NCBI GenBank assembly: GCA_036399695.1
Contig: DASWMP010000310.1
Span: forward strand, 1 to 22,940
Reading direction: 5' to 3'
Origin: DASVEE01 sp036399695
GTDB lineage: Bacteria > Acidobacteriota > Thermoanaerobaculia > Gp7-AA8
Length of the DNA: 22,940 nt
This document shows positions 1 through 7,612 of this stretch, one piece after another. The notes under the pieces were generated by a model. It had not been told where the DNA came from. It searched no databases and was given only the letters and a program-made list of their open reading frames with translations. The position numbers were made by a program, and so were the translations under genes. Position 1 is the stretch's first letter. Each line of letters opens with the position of its first letter.

Positions 1-266
1 TCCTCGAGCGTCCGACTGGAATCCTCGAGCGTCCGACCGGAATCCTCGAGCGTCCGACTGGAATCCTCGAGCGTCCGACTGGAATCCTCGAGCGTCCGAC
101 TGGAATCCTCGAGCGTCCGGCTGGAATCCTCGAGCGTCCGACTGGAATCCTCGAGCGTCCGGCTGGAATCCTCGAGCGTCCGGCTGGAATCCTCGAGCGT
201 CCGACTGGAATCCTCGAGCGTCCGACTGGAATCCTCGAGCGTCCGACTGGAATCCTCGAGCGTCCG
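1..266. repeat. 21-bp tandem repeat array, about 12.7 copies
   Basis: Twelve full units of 21 bp run head to tail from position 1 to 252, followed by a partial unit to about 266. The array may continue left of the window. Units start TCCTCGAGCG and differ at only two sites: copy 2 has ACCGG where most have ACTGG, and copies 6, 8 and 9 have GGCTGG. No unit contains a stop codon in any of six frames, so openness is not evidence of coding. An inverted partial copy (CGGACGCTCGA at 290-300) follows, so the array end can fold back on itself. There are no unique spacers, so it is not a CRISPR array. Confidence 0.95.
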
Positions 267-358
267 CTTCGACACTCGCGGCGCCAGCCCGGACGCTCGA
301 TGGTCCCTGCGCGGCGCTCCCGGTGTCCGGGCGGTACCTCATGTCCCAGAGCACACGC

Positions 359-377
359 GTAAAAGAGCGGTAGCTAC
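359..377 (+). repeat. Dispersed repeat, copy 1 (inverted copy at 18814-18832)
   Basis: The 19-mer GTAAAAGAGCGGTAGCTAC recurs in reverse complement at 18814-18832 with a single A/G difference, and similarity is looser on both sides. The rest of 267-433 holds the inverted partial copy of the 21-bp unit and otherwise shows nothing I recognise. A TACAAT hexamer at 430-435 overlaps the first possible start codon of the next gene. Confidence 0.6.
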
Positions 378-433
378 GAAGGCTAAAACCCGCCTCCTCC
401 GCCACCGCACTCCTGGAACGAACCCGCCATACA

Positions 434-3400
434 ATGACCATCTCGTCAATCCGAATCACCGCCAGAAATAGACAGCAGGGCGCAGAAGATTTGACCTCTG
501 AGCAAATGAACCTTGGAATCGACGGCTTCACCTACTCCGACCTCTACGACTACAACCGCCTTGGCGAGCTGGCTCTCCGCTTCGACAAGTTCGTCGAAGA
601 GCAGGACGCGGCCCTCTTCGGCCGGTTCGACGCCTACCGCTTCGGCGTCCAGAGCGGCACGCCCCTCGGCGGGGTGACGCCACCTGAAGAGTCGGCCATC
701 CTCATCGAAGTCGGCCGCTACCTGGGCCGTTTCACCGCGCAGCTCTTCCGGACGGACGACGCCCACCTCCGCGCCCGCGCCGAGCGCGACGCTCGGGTCA
801 TGCGCTTCAAGAAAGAGCTCGTCAGCAAGCGCGTGGCGAAGGTGAAAGAGGTCACGACCGATCCGGACAGACTCGAGACCGCGGCCACGCTCCTCATCGA
901 CGCCCTCGCTCCCGCGGATGCGGATCCCGAGCTCGCCCTGGCCATCACGGCCAACCGCCTGCTCGACCTCGAGAAGGATTACCCCCGCGGCGTCACCGAG
1001 TACTCGCCGTCGCCGGAATCGCGTGCGGCCGTCGAGCAACTGCGCCAGAGCTTCCCGGACCAGGCGGCCGCCGGCGAGGCCGAGGCCCTCCACGCCATCG
1101 TCGATCTGCTGGTCGAATGGACAGCCATGCGCCGCAAAGAAGGACGCTTCGACGGCTGGACCTCCTTCCGCCTGCCGCGTCCTCTCAACTTCAACCAGCT
1201 CGTGCCGACCGAGCCGGTCGACGAGAACAGCTTCGGCGGCAACTCGCATCACTTCCGCCGCCGCGACGCGTTCCACCTCACCGACGACCGCATGACGCCG
1301 CGCGAGATCGCGGACGAGGCGCACTACTGCATCTACTGTCACGAGCGGAAGAAAGACTCCTGCTCTCACGGCTTCGAGCAGACCGGCGGCACGTACAAAC
1401 CGAACCCGCTCGGGATGCCGCTGCAGGGCTGCCCTCTCGACGAAAAGATCGGCGAGATGAACGCCCTGCGCACCGAAGGGGACGCCATCGCCGGGCTGGC
1501 GATCGTCATGATCGACAACCCCATGTGCCCCGGTACCGGCCACCGCATCTGCAACGACTGCATGCGTGCCTGCATCTTCCAGAAGCAGGACCCGGTCAAC
1601 ATCCCGCAGATCGAGACGGGCGTGCTCACCGACGTCCTCTTCCTGCCGTGGGGCTTCGAGATCTACTCGCTCCTCACCCGCTGGAACCCGCTCAACGTCC
1701 GCCGCCCCCTCGCCCTCCCGTACAACGGCAAGAACGTTCTCGTCGTCGGCCTCGGCCCCGCCGGCTACACCCTCGCTCACTACCTGGCCAACGAAGGTTT
1801 CGGCGTCGTCGCCGTCGACGGCCTGAAGATCGAGCCGCTCGAGGGCAGTTGGCAGTCGGCAGTTGGCGGTAGGCAGGAGAAAAACCCGGCCGGTTCCACT
1901 GCCAACCGTCAACCGCCAACCGCCAACTCGATCTTCGAGCCCATCGAGGACGCCCACACCCTCTGGGAAGACCTCGACGACCGCATCCTCGCCGGCTTCG
2001 GCGGCGTCTCCGAGTACGGCATCACCGTCCGCTGGGACAAGAACTTCCTCAAAGTCATCCGCATCGCCCTCGAGCGGAAGCAGAACCTCCGCTTCTACGG
2101 CGGGGTGCGCTTCGGCGGCACCATCACGATCGAGGACGCCTTCGACGAGCTCGGCTTCGATCACATCGCCATCGCCGCCGGCGCCGGCACGCCGACCGTC
2201 GTCCGGATGAAGAACAACCTCATTCGCGGCATCCGCAAGGCTTCCGACTTCCTCATGACGCTGCAGCTCGCCGGCGCCTTCAAGAAAAGCTCGATGGCCA
2301 ACCTGCAGGTGCGCCTCCCGGCGGTCGTCATCGGCGGCGGCCTCACCGCCATCGACACGGCCACGGAGCTCTTCGCTTACTACCCTGTCCAGGTCGAAAA
2401 GATCCTCGACCGCTACGAGGTCATGTGCGGCGAGCTCGGCGAAACGCCCGTGCGCGCCGGCTACGACGCCGAGGAGCTGATCATCCTCGACGAGTTCCTC
2501 ACCCACGGCCGCGCCGTCCGCGAGGAGCGCCGCCGCGCCGCCGCCGCGAACGAAGCGCCGGACTTCATCCCCCTCGTCCGCGGCTGGGGCGGCGTCACCA
2601 TCGCCTACCGCAAGTCGATGTTCGACTCCCCCGCCTACCGCCTCAACTTCGAGGAGATCGAGAAAGCCTTCGAGGAAGGGATCGGCTACGCCGAGAACCT
2701 CTCCCCCGTCGAAGCGATCGGCGACGAGTTCGGCCACGTGAAGGCGCTCGTCTTCAACAAGCAGATCGTCGAGGAAGGGCGCTGGAAGGACTCCGGCCAG
2801 CATGTCGAGCTGCCGGCGCGCTCCGTCATGGTGGCGGCCGGCACCGCGCCGAACGTCATCTACGAGAAGGAGCACCCCAACACCTTCCGCCTCGACAAGT
2901 GGGGTCAGTTCTTCCAGAGCTTCCGTGTCTCCCAGGACAACGGCAGCGGCCCCGAACTGATCGAGATCGACGACAGCTCACGCGAGCAGGGCTTCTTCAC
3001 GTCCTACCAGCACCCTTCGCGCCGTGAAAAGCTCATCTCGTATTACGGCGACAACCACCCCCGCTACGCCGGCAACGTCGTCAAAGCCATGGCCTCGGCC
3101 AAAGACGGCCACCCCGCCGTCGTTTCCCTGTTCGCCAGAGAGCTGATGTCGATGGACCGTTCCGCCGACGCCCAGCGCGAGCGCGACGAGCGGTGGCAGG
3201 AGCTGATCGCCGTGCTCGACGACGGCCTCACCGCGCGCGTGCACCAGGTCAACCGCCTCACGCCGACCATCATCGAAGTCGTCGTGCGCGCCCCCTTCGC
3301 CGCCCGCCACTTCAAGCCCGGCCAGTTCTACCGCCTCCAGAACTTCGACGCCTTCGCTCCCCAGCTCGACGGCACCCGCCTCTCGATGGAAGGCCTGGCC

Positions 3401-4201
3401 CTCACCGGCGCGTCGACCGATCCGGAGCGCGGCCTGCTGTCGCTCATCGTCCTGGAGATGGGCGGCTCGTCCCGCCTCTGCTCCATGCTCGAGCCGGGCG
3501 AGCCGGTCGTGGTCATGGGCCCGACCGGTGAGCCGACCGAGATCCCTCGCAACGAGACGATCCTCCTGGCCGGCGGCGGCCTCGGCAACGCCGTCCTCTT
3601 CTCCATCGCCCGCGCGTTGAAAGAAGCCGGCTGCCGCGTCGTCTACTTCGCCGGCTACAAGAAGGCCGCGGACGTCTTCAAGCGCGACGAGATCGAAGCC
3701 GGCACCGACCAGGTCATCTGGTCCGTCGACGTGGGCGAGCCGATCGAGCCGCGCCGCCCTCAGGACCTCGGCTTCGTCGGCAACATCGTGCAGTCCATGC
3801 TCTGGTACGCCTCCGAGGAGCGCCAGTTCAACCTGACGGACGTCACCCGCATCATCGCCATCGGCTCCGACGGCATGATGCGCGCCGTCAAAGACGCGAG
3901 ACACACCGTCCTGGCGCCGTACCTCAACCCCGCCCACATCGGCATCGGCTCCATCAACTCCCCGATGCAATGCATGATGAAACAGGTCTGCGCCCAATGC
4001 CTCCAACGCCACGTCGATCCCAAGACGGGCAAGGAGACGTTCATCTTCTCCTGCTTCAACCAGGACCAGCAGCTCGACGTCGTCGACTTCACCAACCTCC
4101 GCGCCAGACTGCGCCAGAACACCGTGCTGGAGAAGCTGTCGAACCTCTGGCTCACGCGGCTGCTGGCGCGAACCGAAACACCCGTTCACGCACAGTCCTG
4201 A
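434..4201 (+). CDS. Large FAD/NAD(P) and iron-sulfur oxidoreductase (DPYD/GltD-like fused to PyrK/FNR-like module)
   Basis: This 1255-residue protein looks like a cytoplasmic electron-transfer flavoenzyme. Residues about 295-385 carry a Cys-rich domain (C299, C302, C310, C333, C365, C373, C376, C380) like the [4Fe-4S] domain of glutamate synthase small subunit and dihydropyrimidine dehydrogenase. A Rossmann motif, VVGLGPAG, follows near 440 (FAD), and a second one, VIGGGLTAID, near 632 (NAD(P)H). The C-terminal third (about 930-1215) resembles ferredoxin-NADP reductase or PyrK, ending in C1180, C1186, C1189 and C1207, the spacing of a PyrK-type [2Fe-2S] site. The substrate is unknown; the N-terminal 290 residues are not recognised. 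Residues about 471-498 are encoded by an in-frame repeat insertion. The start is uncertain: ATG 434 overlaps a possible -10 box, and ATG 506 is an alternative. Confidence 0.88.
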   Translation: MTISSIRITARNRQQGAEDLTSEQMNLGIDGFTYSDLYDYNRLGELALRFDKFVEEQDAALFGRFDAYRFGVQSGTPLGGVTPPEESAILIEVGRYLGRFTAQLFRTDDAHLRARAERDARVMRFKKELVSKRVAKVKEVTTDPDRLETAATLLIDALAPADADPELALAITANRLLDLEKDYPRGVTEYSPSPESRAAVEQLRQSFPDQAAAGEAEALHAIVDLLVEWTAMRRKEGRFDGWTSFRLPRPLNFNQLVPTEPVDENSFGGNSHHFRRRDAFHLTDDRMTPREIADEAHYCIYCHERKKDSCSHGFEQTGGTYKPNPLGMPLQGCPLDEKIGEMNALRTEGDAIAGLAIVMIDNPMCPGTGHRICNDCMRACIFQKQDPVNIPQIETGVLTDVLFLPWGFEIYSLLTRWNPLNVRRPLALPYNGKNVLVVGLGPAGYTLAHYLANEGFGVVAVDGLKIEPLEGSWQSAVGGRQEKNPAGSTANRQPPTANSIFEPIEDAHTLWEDLDDRILAGFGGVSEYGITVRWDKNFLKVIRIALERKQNLRFYGGVRFGGTITIEDAFDELGFDHIAIAAGAGTPTVVRMKNNLIRGIRKASDFLMTLQLAGAFKKSSMANLQVRLPAVVIGGGLTAIDTATELFAYYPVQVEKILDRYEVMCGELGETPVRAGYDAEELIILDEFLTHGRAVREERRRAAAANEAPDFIPLVRGWGGVTIAYRKSMFDSPAYRLNFEEIEKAFEEGIGYAENLSPVEAIGDEFGHVKALVFNKQIVEEGRWKDSGQHVELPARSVMVAAGTAPNVIYEKEHPNTFRLDKWGQFFQSFRVSQDNGSGPELIEIDDSSREQGFFTSYQHPSRREKLISYYGDNHPRYAGNVVKAMASAKDGHPAVVSLFARELMSMDRSADAQRERDERWQELIAVLDDGLTARVHQVNRLTPTIIEVVVRAPFAARHFKPGQFYRLQNFDAFAPQLDGTRLSMEGLALTGASTDPERGLLSLIVLEMGGSSRLCSMLEPGEPVVVMGPTGEPTEIPRNETILLAGGGLGNAVLFSIARALKEAGCRVVYFAGYKKAADVFKRDEIEAGTDQVIWSVDVGEPIEPRRPQDLGFVGNIVQSMLWYASEERQFNLTDVTRIIAIGSDGMMRAVKDARHTVLAPYLNPAHIGIGSINSPMQCMMKQVCAQCLQRHVDPKTGKETFIFSCFNQDQQLDVVDFTNLRARLRQNTVLEKLSNLWLTRLLARTETPVHAQS
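1844..1928. repeat. In-frame inverted heptamer element inside the oxidoreductase gene
   Basis: The left arm (1844-1877) is built of GGCAGTT and GGCGGTA-like units. The right arm (1898-1928) is the inverted form, with units such as AACCGCC. They are separated by a loop of about 20 nt. The segment stays open in the gene's frame and adds about 28 low-complexity residues (SWQSAVGGRQ, STANRQPPTAN) after the FAD-binding beta strand, in a region likely to be a surface loop. The 19-mer CCGGTTCCACTGCCAACCG at 1890-1908 is identical at 12037-12055, which identifies this as a copy of the same family as the element at 11925-12076. Confidence 0.85.
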
Positions 4202-4276
4202 CGCACCGCGACATGACCCTGGGGCCCGGTGATCATCCCTGCCGCTCGCCGCGGCGAGAGTAGAGTGGGCACCTGG

Positions 4277-5506
4277 ATGACCCACGAAGATGAGGTAAAG
4301 GACGCGGTCGAGCTATGGCGCCAGGCGATCGTCAACAAGGATCTGGTGACCGCCGCCGCACTGCGCGCTGATACGTATTCGGCCGTCATGCCGGACGGGA
4401 AAGTCCTCTCGAAACAGCAGGAGCTCGACGCGCTTGCGTCGCCCGAGTACCGCGTGCGGTCGATGCAGATCGAGAACTTACGCATCACCGTTCAGGGAAT
4501 GACTGCCACGGCGGTCTTCGACGCGTTACTGGGCGGCGATTTCGGCACCAGCAATGAAGCGTTCATCACGATGACGATCACGTTTCACAACCAGGGCGAT
4601 GGCTGGTGTGCGGCAATGTGCCGCATGCAGGCCGGCAGCGAGGCCGTCAGCGAGACACCGCGTCCGCCGAGGTCGATCAAAGGGTGGCTCTTCAACAAGA
4701 CACGACGGTTTGTGCCGTCTTTCGAAGAGCTGGCGTACATCCCTTACAAGGCGCAGTCTGACTATGTGCTGCCTGCCAGTCAGCCCCGTGACTCGGAAGG
4801 CGATGACGCGCACTTGCCCATTCCGCCGCGAGAATTGTGGCTGCGATACAACTATCGGGCGGGCGCAAAGGGGCAGGTCGGCACGATGCTGCAGATCGTG
4901 CGAACGTCTGGTGTCGAGTTTGAGACGGGAGATCGGATTCTGGACTTCGGCTGCGGTGCCGGACGGATGATTCGCCACCTGCAACCGCTGGCCGGCACCT
5001 GTGAGATCTGGGGCACGGACATCAGCGCCGAACACGTGCTCTGGTGCAAGCGGAACCTGCAGCCGCCCTTTCATTTCGCCACGACGACGAAAGTGCCGCA
5101 CCTTCCGTTCGAGGATCGCAGCTTCCGGCTGATCTACTGCGGCTCCGTGTTCACGCACATCGACGACCTGGCCGACACGTGGCTGCTCGAGCTTCGGCGG
5201 ATCATGGCGACGGACGGACGCGTCTACCTGACGTTTCACGACGAGCACACGATCGAGTTGTGGGAGAAACGGCGAGAGAAGCTGCCCTCGTGGCTACGAG
5301 CCGTCGTGAACAGCCCGATCTACCGAGAATCGAAAGCCTTCGACATGATCACCGTCGGCCGCGGCCACCTGTCGCACGTCTTCTACAACCGCGACTACTT
5401 CCTGCGCACCCTGCGGTCGATGTTCGAGGTCATCTCGGTGACGCCCGAAGCGTATTTCGCACAGACGGCAGTACTGCTGAAGCGTAAGCCATCGCGGAGC
5501 AGTTGA
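4277..5506 (+). CDS. Class I SAM-dependent methyltransferase with N-terminal NTF2-like domain
   Basis: From ATG 4277 the protein has 409 residues. The first 115 or so (MTHEDEVKDAVELW onward) resemble an NTF2-like/SnoaL or DUF4440 fold. A linker follows, then a methyltransferase domain with SAM motif I ILDFGCGAGRM near residue 220, an acidic post-I segment (GTDIS) and a hydrophobic strand with FTHIDDL. The substrate is not apparent. The last residues are basic (KRKPSRSS). In-frame GTG codons at 4229 and 4265 could start it earlier, and no good ribosome binding site separates them; I prefer ATG 4277 because the domain begins there. It lies 75 nt after the oxidoreductase, with a 14-bp palindrome CTCGCCGCGGCGAG at 4245-4258 between them, so co-transcription is possible but unproven. 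Confidence 0.82.
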   Translation: MTHEDEVKDAVELWRQAIVNKDLVTAAALRADTYSAVMPDGKVLSKQQELDALASPEYRVRSMQIENLRITVQGMTATAVFDALLGGDFGTSNEAFITMTITFHNQGDGWCAAMCRMQAGSEAVSETPRPPRSIKGWLFNKTRRFVPSFEELAYIPYKAQSDYVLPASQPRDSEGDDAHLPIPPRELWLRYNYRAGAKGQVGTMLQIVRTSGVEFETGDRILDFGCGAGRMIRHLQPLAGTCEIWGTDISAEHVLWCKRNLQPPFHFATTTKVPHLPFEDRSFRLIYCGSVFTHIDDLADTWLLELRRIMATDGRVYLTFHDEHTIELWEKRREKLPSWLRAVVNSPIYRESKAFDMITVGRGHLSHVFYNRDYFLRTLRSMFEVISVTPEAYFAQTAVLLKRKPSRSS

Positions 5507-5533
5507 GATGAGCGGCCTCGCGGCTCGCCGAGG

Positions 5534-5539
5534 TAAAAT
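5534..5539 (+). promoter_or_regulatory. Candidate -10 box of a leaderless antitoxin transcript
   Basis: TAAAAT ends 6 nt before the ATG at 5546, so transcription would begin at or next to the A of the start codon. I see no Shine-Dalgarno motif in the gap and no clear -35 hexamer. Confidence 0.4.
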
Positions 5540-5545
5540 ACGGGC

Positions 5546-5767
5546 ATGGTCATCACGGGGAAGGTCGTGAACGGCAGGATCGAAGTCGAGGACGAGCTCG
5601 CGCTTCCTGAGGGGGCCATGGTCGAGATCTACCTGGCCGGGGAAGAAGAGGGGTTCGAGCTGACGCCGGAGGAAGAGGCGGAGCTCGAAGAGCGGATGGC
5701 GGCTGTCGACCGTGGCGAGTTCGTCACGGCTGACGCGCTGATGCTGGAGTTGCGCTCACGCCGGTAA
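5546..5767 (+). CDS. Antitoxin component of a ParDE/RelBE-like toxin-antitoxin pair
   Basis: This 73-residue acidic protein begins with a short beta-rich segment (MVITGKVVNGRIEVED, LPEGAMVEIYLAG), like the N-terminus of small addiction-module proteins with a swapped-hairpin or DUF2281-like fold. A very acidic helix (LTPEEEAELEERMAAVDRGEF) follows, typical of toxin-binding antitoxin tails. It is called an antitoxin mainly from context: its stop codon overlaps the start of a ParE-like reading frame (TAATG at 5765-5769), the translational coupling common in such modules. Autoregulation by the antitoxin is usual for the families but no operator was identified. Confidence 0.72.
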   Translation: MVITGKVVNGRIEVEDELALPEGAMVEIYLAGEEEGFELTPEEEAELEERMAAVDRGEFVTADALMLELRSRR

Positions 5768-6035
5768 TGCCGCGCGAAGTGATCGTCTCCGCGCGCGCAC
5801 GGTGGGAGATCCTCGATGCCGAGTTGTGGTGGCGCGCGAATCGCGACAAAGCACCCACCGCGTTCACCGACGAGCTCGACCGAGCACTTTACTGCTGCGA
5901 GAGCAGCCGGAAGCCGGCACCGTGCATCACAGCCGCAGGCGCGGTCCGCGCGTGTACCGGCTGATCCTGTCGCGTGTCCACTATTACCTCTACTACCGGA
6001 TCGAGCAGGACGCGGTCGTCGTTGTCGCTCTCTGA
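5767..6035 (+). pseudogene. RelE/ParE-family toxin, frameshifted
   Basis: Two overlapping frames together give a ParE-like protein of about 89 residues. The first frame (ATG 5767) reads MPREVIVSARARWEILDAEL and continues to FTDELDRAL. The -1 frame then continues LLLREQPEAGTVHHSRRRG and RVYRLILSRVHYYLYYRIEQD, the typical C-terminal strand set of the family, ending at TGA 6033-6035. The switch falls near the CTTTAC at about 5889, and the total length is 269 nt, one short of a multiple of three. A one-base deletion therefore explains it. Without correction the first frame stops at 5962-5964 with an unrelated tail. It could be true inactivation of the toxin, a sequencing error, or (less likely) programmed frameshifting. 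Confidence 0.75.
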
Positions 6036-6061
6036 CACATGTCCCGTCGTCCGCCGAAGCT

Positions 6062-6114
6062 CTGAGCCGTTCTGAGCAGAACGCAGTGCGAAGTGCCACC
6101 GGTGGTCGGCTCAG
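6062..6114. terminator. Branched inverted repeat between convergent genes
   Basis: An outer 8-bp inverted repeat (CTGAGCCG at 6062-6069, CGGCTCAG at 6107-6114) encloses a perfect hairpin GTTCTGAGCAGAAC (6069-6082) and a palindrome CCACCGGTGG (6096-6105). It lies between the toxin reading frame on plus and the hydrolase on minus. No T-tract follows, so bidirectional termination is an inference from position and structure. Confidence 0.4.
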
Positions 6115-6124
6115 CGATGCGGGA

Positions 6125-7576
6125 CTACGACGCCAGCCATTCCTTGATCCTCTCCGCCGCTTCCTCGGGATGGGAGAAGTGGCAGGCGTGGGCGCCATCG
6201 ACGTGGGTCAGGGTGACGCGTCTCCGGTCGGGGATGGGGTCGCGGTGGCCGGAGAGCATGAGCGCGTCGGCGGGAGGATCGGCGTGGAGGTCGGCTACGT
6301 AGCGGCGCCAGGTCATCCACCAGCGGGCCAGGCCGGTGCGCCAGTACGCGGGCAGGACGTAGCGATAGAGGGCCATCGGCTCGCGCAGGGAGTCGAGGGC
6401 GAGCATGGAGAACGTGCGTATCTGCTGGTGACGGGAGACCGTCCAGAGCGGGCCGATCATGACCGAGCGGCGGACGACGTCGGGGCGGAGGCGGGCCAGG
6501 TGGGCGACGGCGTTACAGCCGATGGAGTGGCCGACCCAGACGGCGTTGCGGATGTTCAGGGCGTCGGCCCAGGTGGCAAGCATTGCGGCGTGCTGCTCCG
6601 GGCCGAGGGAGCGGGCGTTGATGCTCTCGCCGAAGCCCGGCAGGTCGGGAGCGATGGGTTGCAGGCCGCGGTCGTACAACGCCCGCGCGAAGCGGACAAA
6701 GTAGGCGCTGGACATGCCGAGGCCGTGGAGGAGGACGATGTCGCGGCGGGAACCGGCCTGGCGGTGAGCGATGCCGCCGGTCCAGCCGCTGACGCCCCAG
6801 GAGAAATAGCGTTCGTGCGTGGCGTCGAAGGTCAGGCGTTCGGCTTCCTCGAGCCACTCGAGGAGGACGCGGTTGAACTCGGGCGGGTTGTCCCACATCG
6901 CCACATGGGCCGCACGGGGAACGACGACGAGGCGGGAGCCTTCGATCTCCCGGTGCATGACCTGGCCGTAGCGGAGAGGGACGATGGGATCGTTCTCCCC
7001 CCAGATCAGCAGCACCGGGGCGCGGATGGCGTTCATCCAGTCGCGGGTGTCGCCGCGGAGGACGCGCAGCGTGGCCGCGGCCACGGACGTCGGACCGGCG
7101 CGGAGGAAGTCGGGCACGAGGACCCGGGCGATGCTCGCGCCGCCATAGGGCGGTTTGGGCAGCACGCGGACGTGAGCGCGCGGATCGAGGGTAAACGGGA
7201 TCCCGGCGGCGTTGACGAGCGTCAGCGAGCGGACGAGGTCGGGGCGCTCGGCGGCGACGCGGATGGCGATCTGGCCCCCCATGGAGTGCCCGACGAGGTG
7301 GACCGGCTCGCCGAAGGTCTCGAGCCAGCGGGCGATGAGGCTGGCCGCTTCCTCGAACGAAGGGAGCAGGCGCGGGAGCCCGCGGAAGCGCTGGTTGCTG
7401 CCGAAGCCGACCAGGTCCACCGCCGCGACGAGATGCCGCCCGGCCAGAGCCTGCACGTTGCGCGACCACCAGCGCGACGAGCCGGACAGCCCGTGCACGA
7501 GCGCCACGGGCGTACCGGCGCCGGTCCGCGTCTCGTGAAGGACGTACGGGGGAAACTCGAGCCGGCGCTGGGTCAT
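6125..7576 (-). CDS. Tandem alpha/beta hydrolase, two complete domains
   Basis: The 483-residue protein contains two alpha/beta hydrolase folds in a row. Domain 1 (about 10-245) has LVHGLSGSS, nucleophile S98 in GHSMGG, D196 in GENDPIVP and H224. Domain 2 (about 275-483) has LLHGLGMSS, nucleophile S351 in GHSIGC, D446 in SGHRDPIPD and H463 or H466 near the C-terminus. Both triads look intact, so both halves may be active. A typical family member is 250-300 residues, so this is a duplication or fusion. The substrate is unknown; the general class covers esterases, lactonases and C-C hydrolases. No signal peptide is seen. It lies 36 nt downstream of the CoA-binding gene on the same strand and may share its transcript. 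Confidence 0.87.
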   Translation of the reverse strand: MTQRRLEFPPYVLHETRTGAGTPVALVHGLSGSSRWWSRNVQALAGRHLVAAVDLVGFGSNQRFRGLPRLLPSFEEAASLIARWLETFGEPVHLVGHSMGGQIAIRVAAERPDLVRSLTLVNAAGIPFTLDPRAHVRVLPKPPYGGASIARVLVPDFLRAGPTSVAAATLRVLRGDTRDWMNAIRAPVLLIWGENDPIVPLRYGQVMHREIEGSRLVVVPRAAHVAMWDNPPEFNRVLLEWLEEAERLTFDATHERYFSWGVSGWTGGIAHRQAGSRRDIVLLHGLGMSSAYFVRFARALYDRGLQPIAPDLPGFGESINARSLGPEQHAAMLATWADALNIRNAVWVGHSIGCNAVAHLARLRPDVVRRSVMIGPLWTVSRHQQIRTFSMLALDSLREPMALYRYVLPAYWRTGLARWWMTWRRYVADLHADPPADALMLSGHRDPIPDRRRVTLTHVDGAHACHFSHPEEAAERIKEWLAS

Positions 7577-7612
7577 ACCGCGTGTGAGCGACAGGGAACG
7601 ATGGCGCTGGCC

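Noticed and set aside
1..266. CRISPR array
   Set aside because: The 21-bp units abut one another with no unique spacers, and no cas gene is nearby.
446..2875. 809-codon open frame on the minus strand opposite the oxidoreductase
   Set aside because: It is a shadow of the high-GC plus-strand gene: composition is dominated by repetitive Ala/Val/Glu/Asp/Arg, with no recognisable domain, while the plus strand has clear motifs.
2978..4285. 435-codon minus-strand open frame
   Set aside because: It is a shadow ORF of the oxidoreductase's C-terminal half, with no motif and biased composition.
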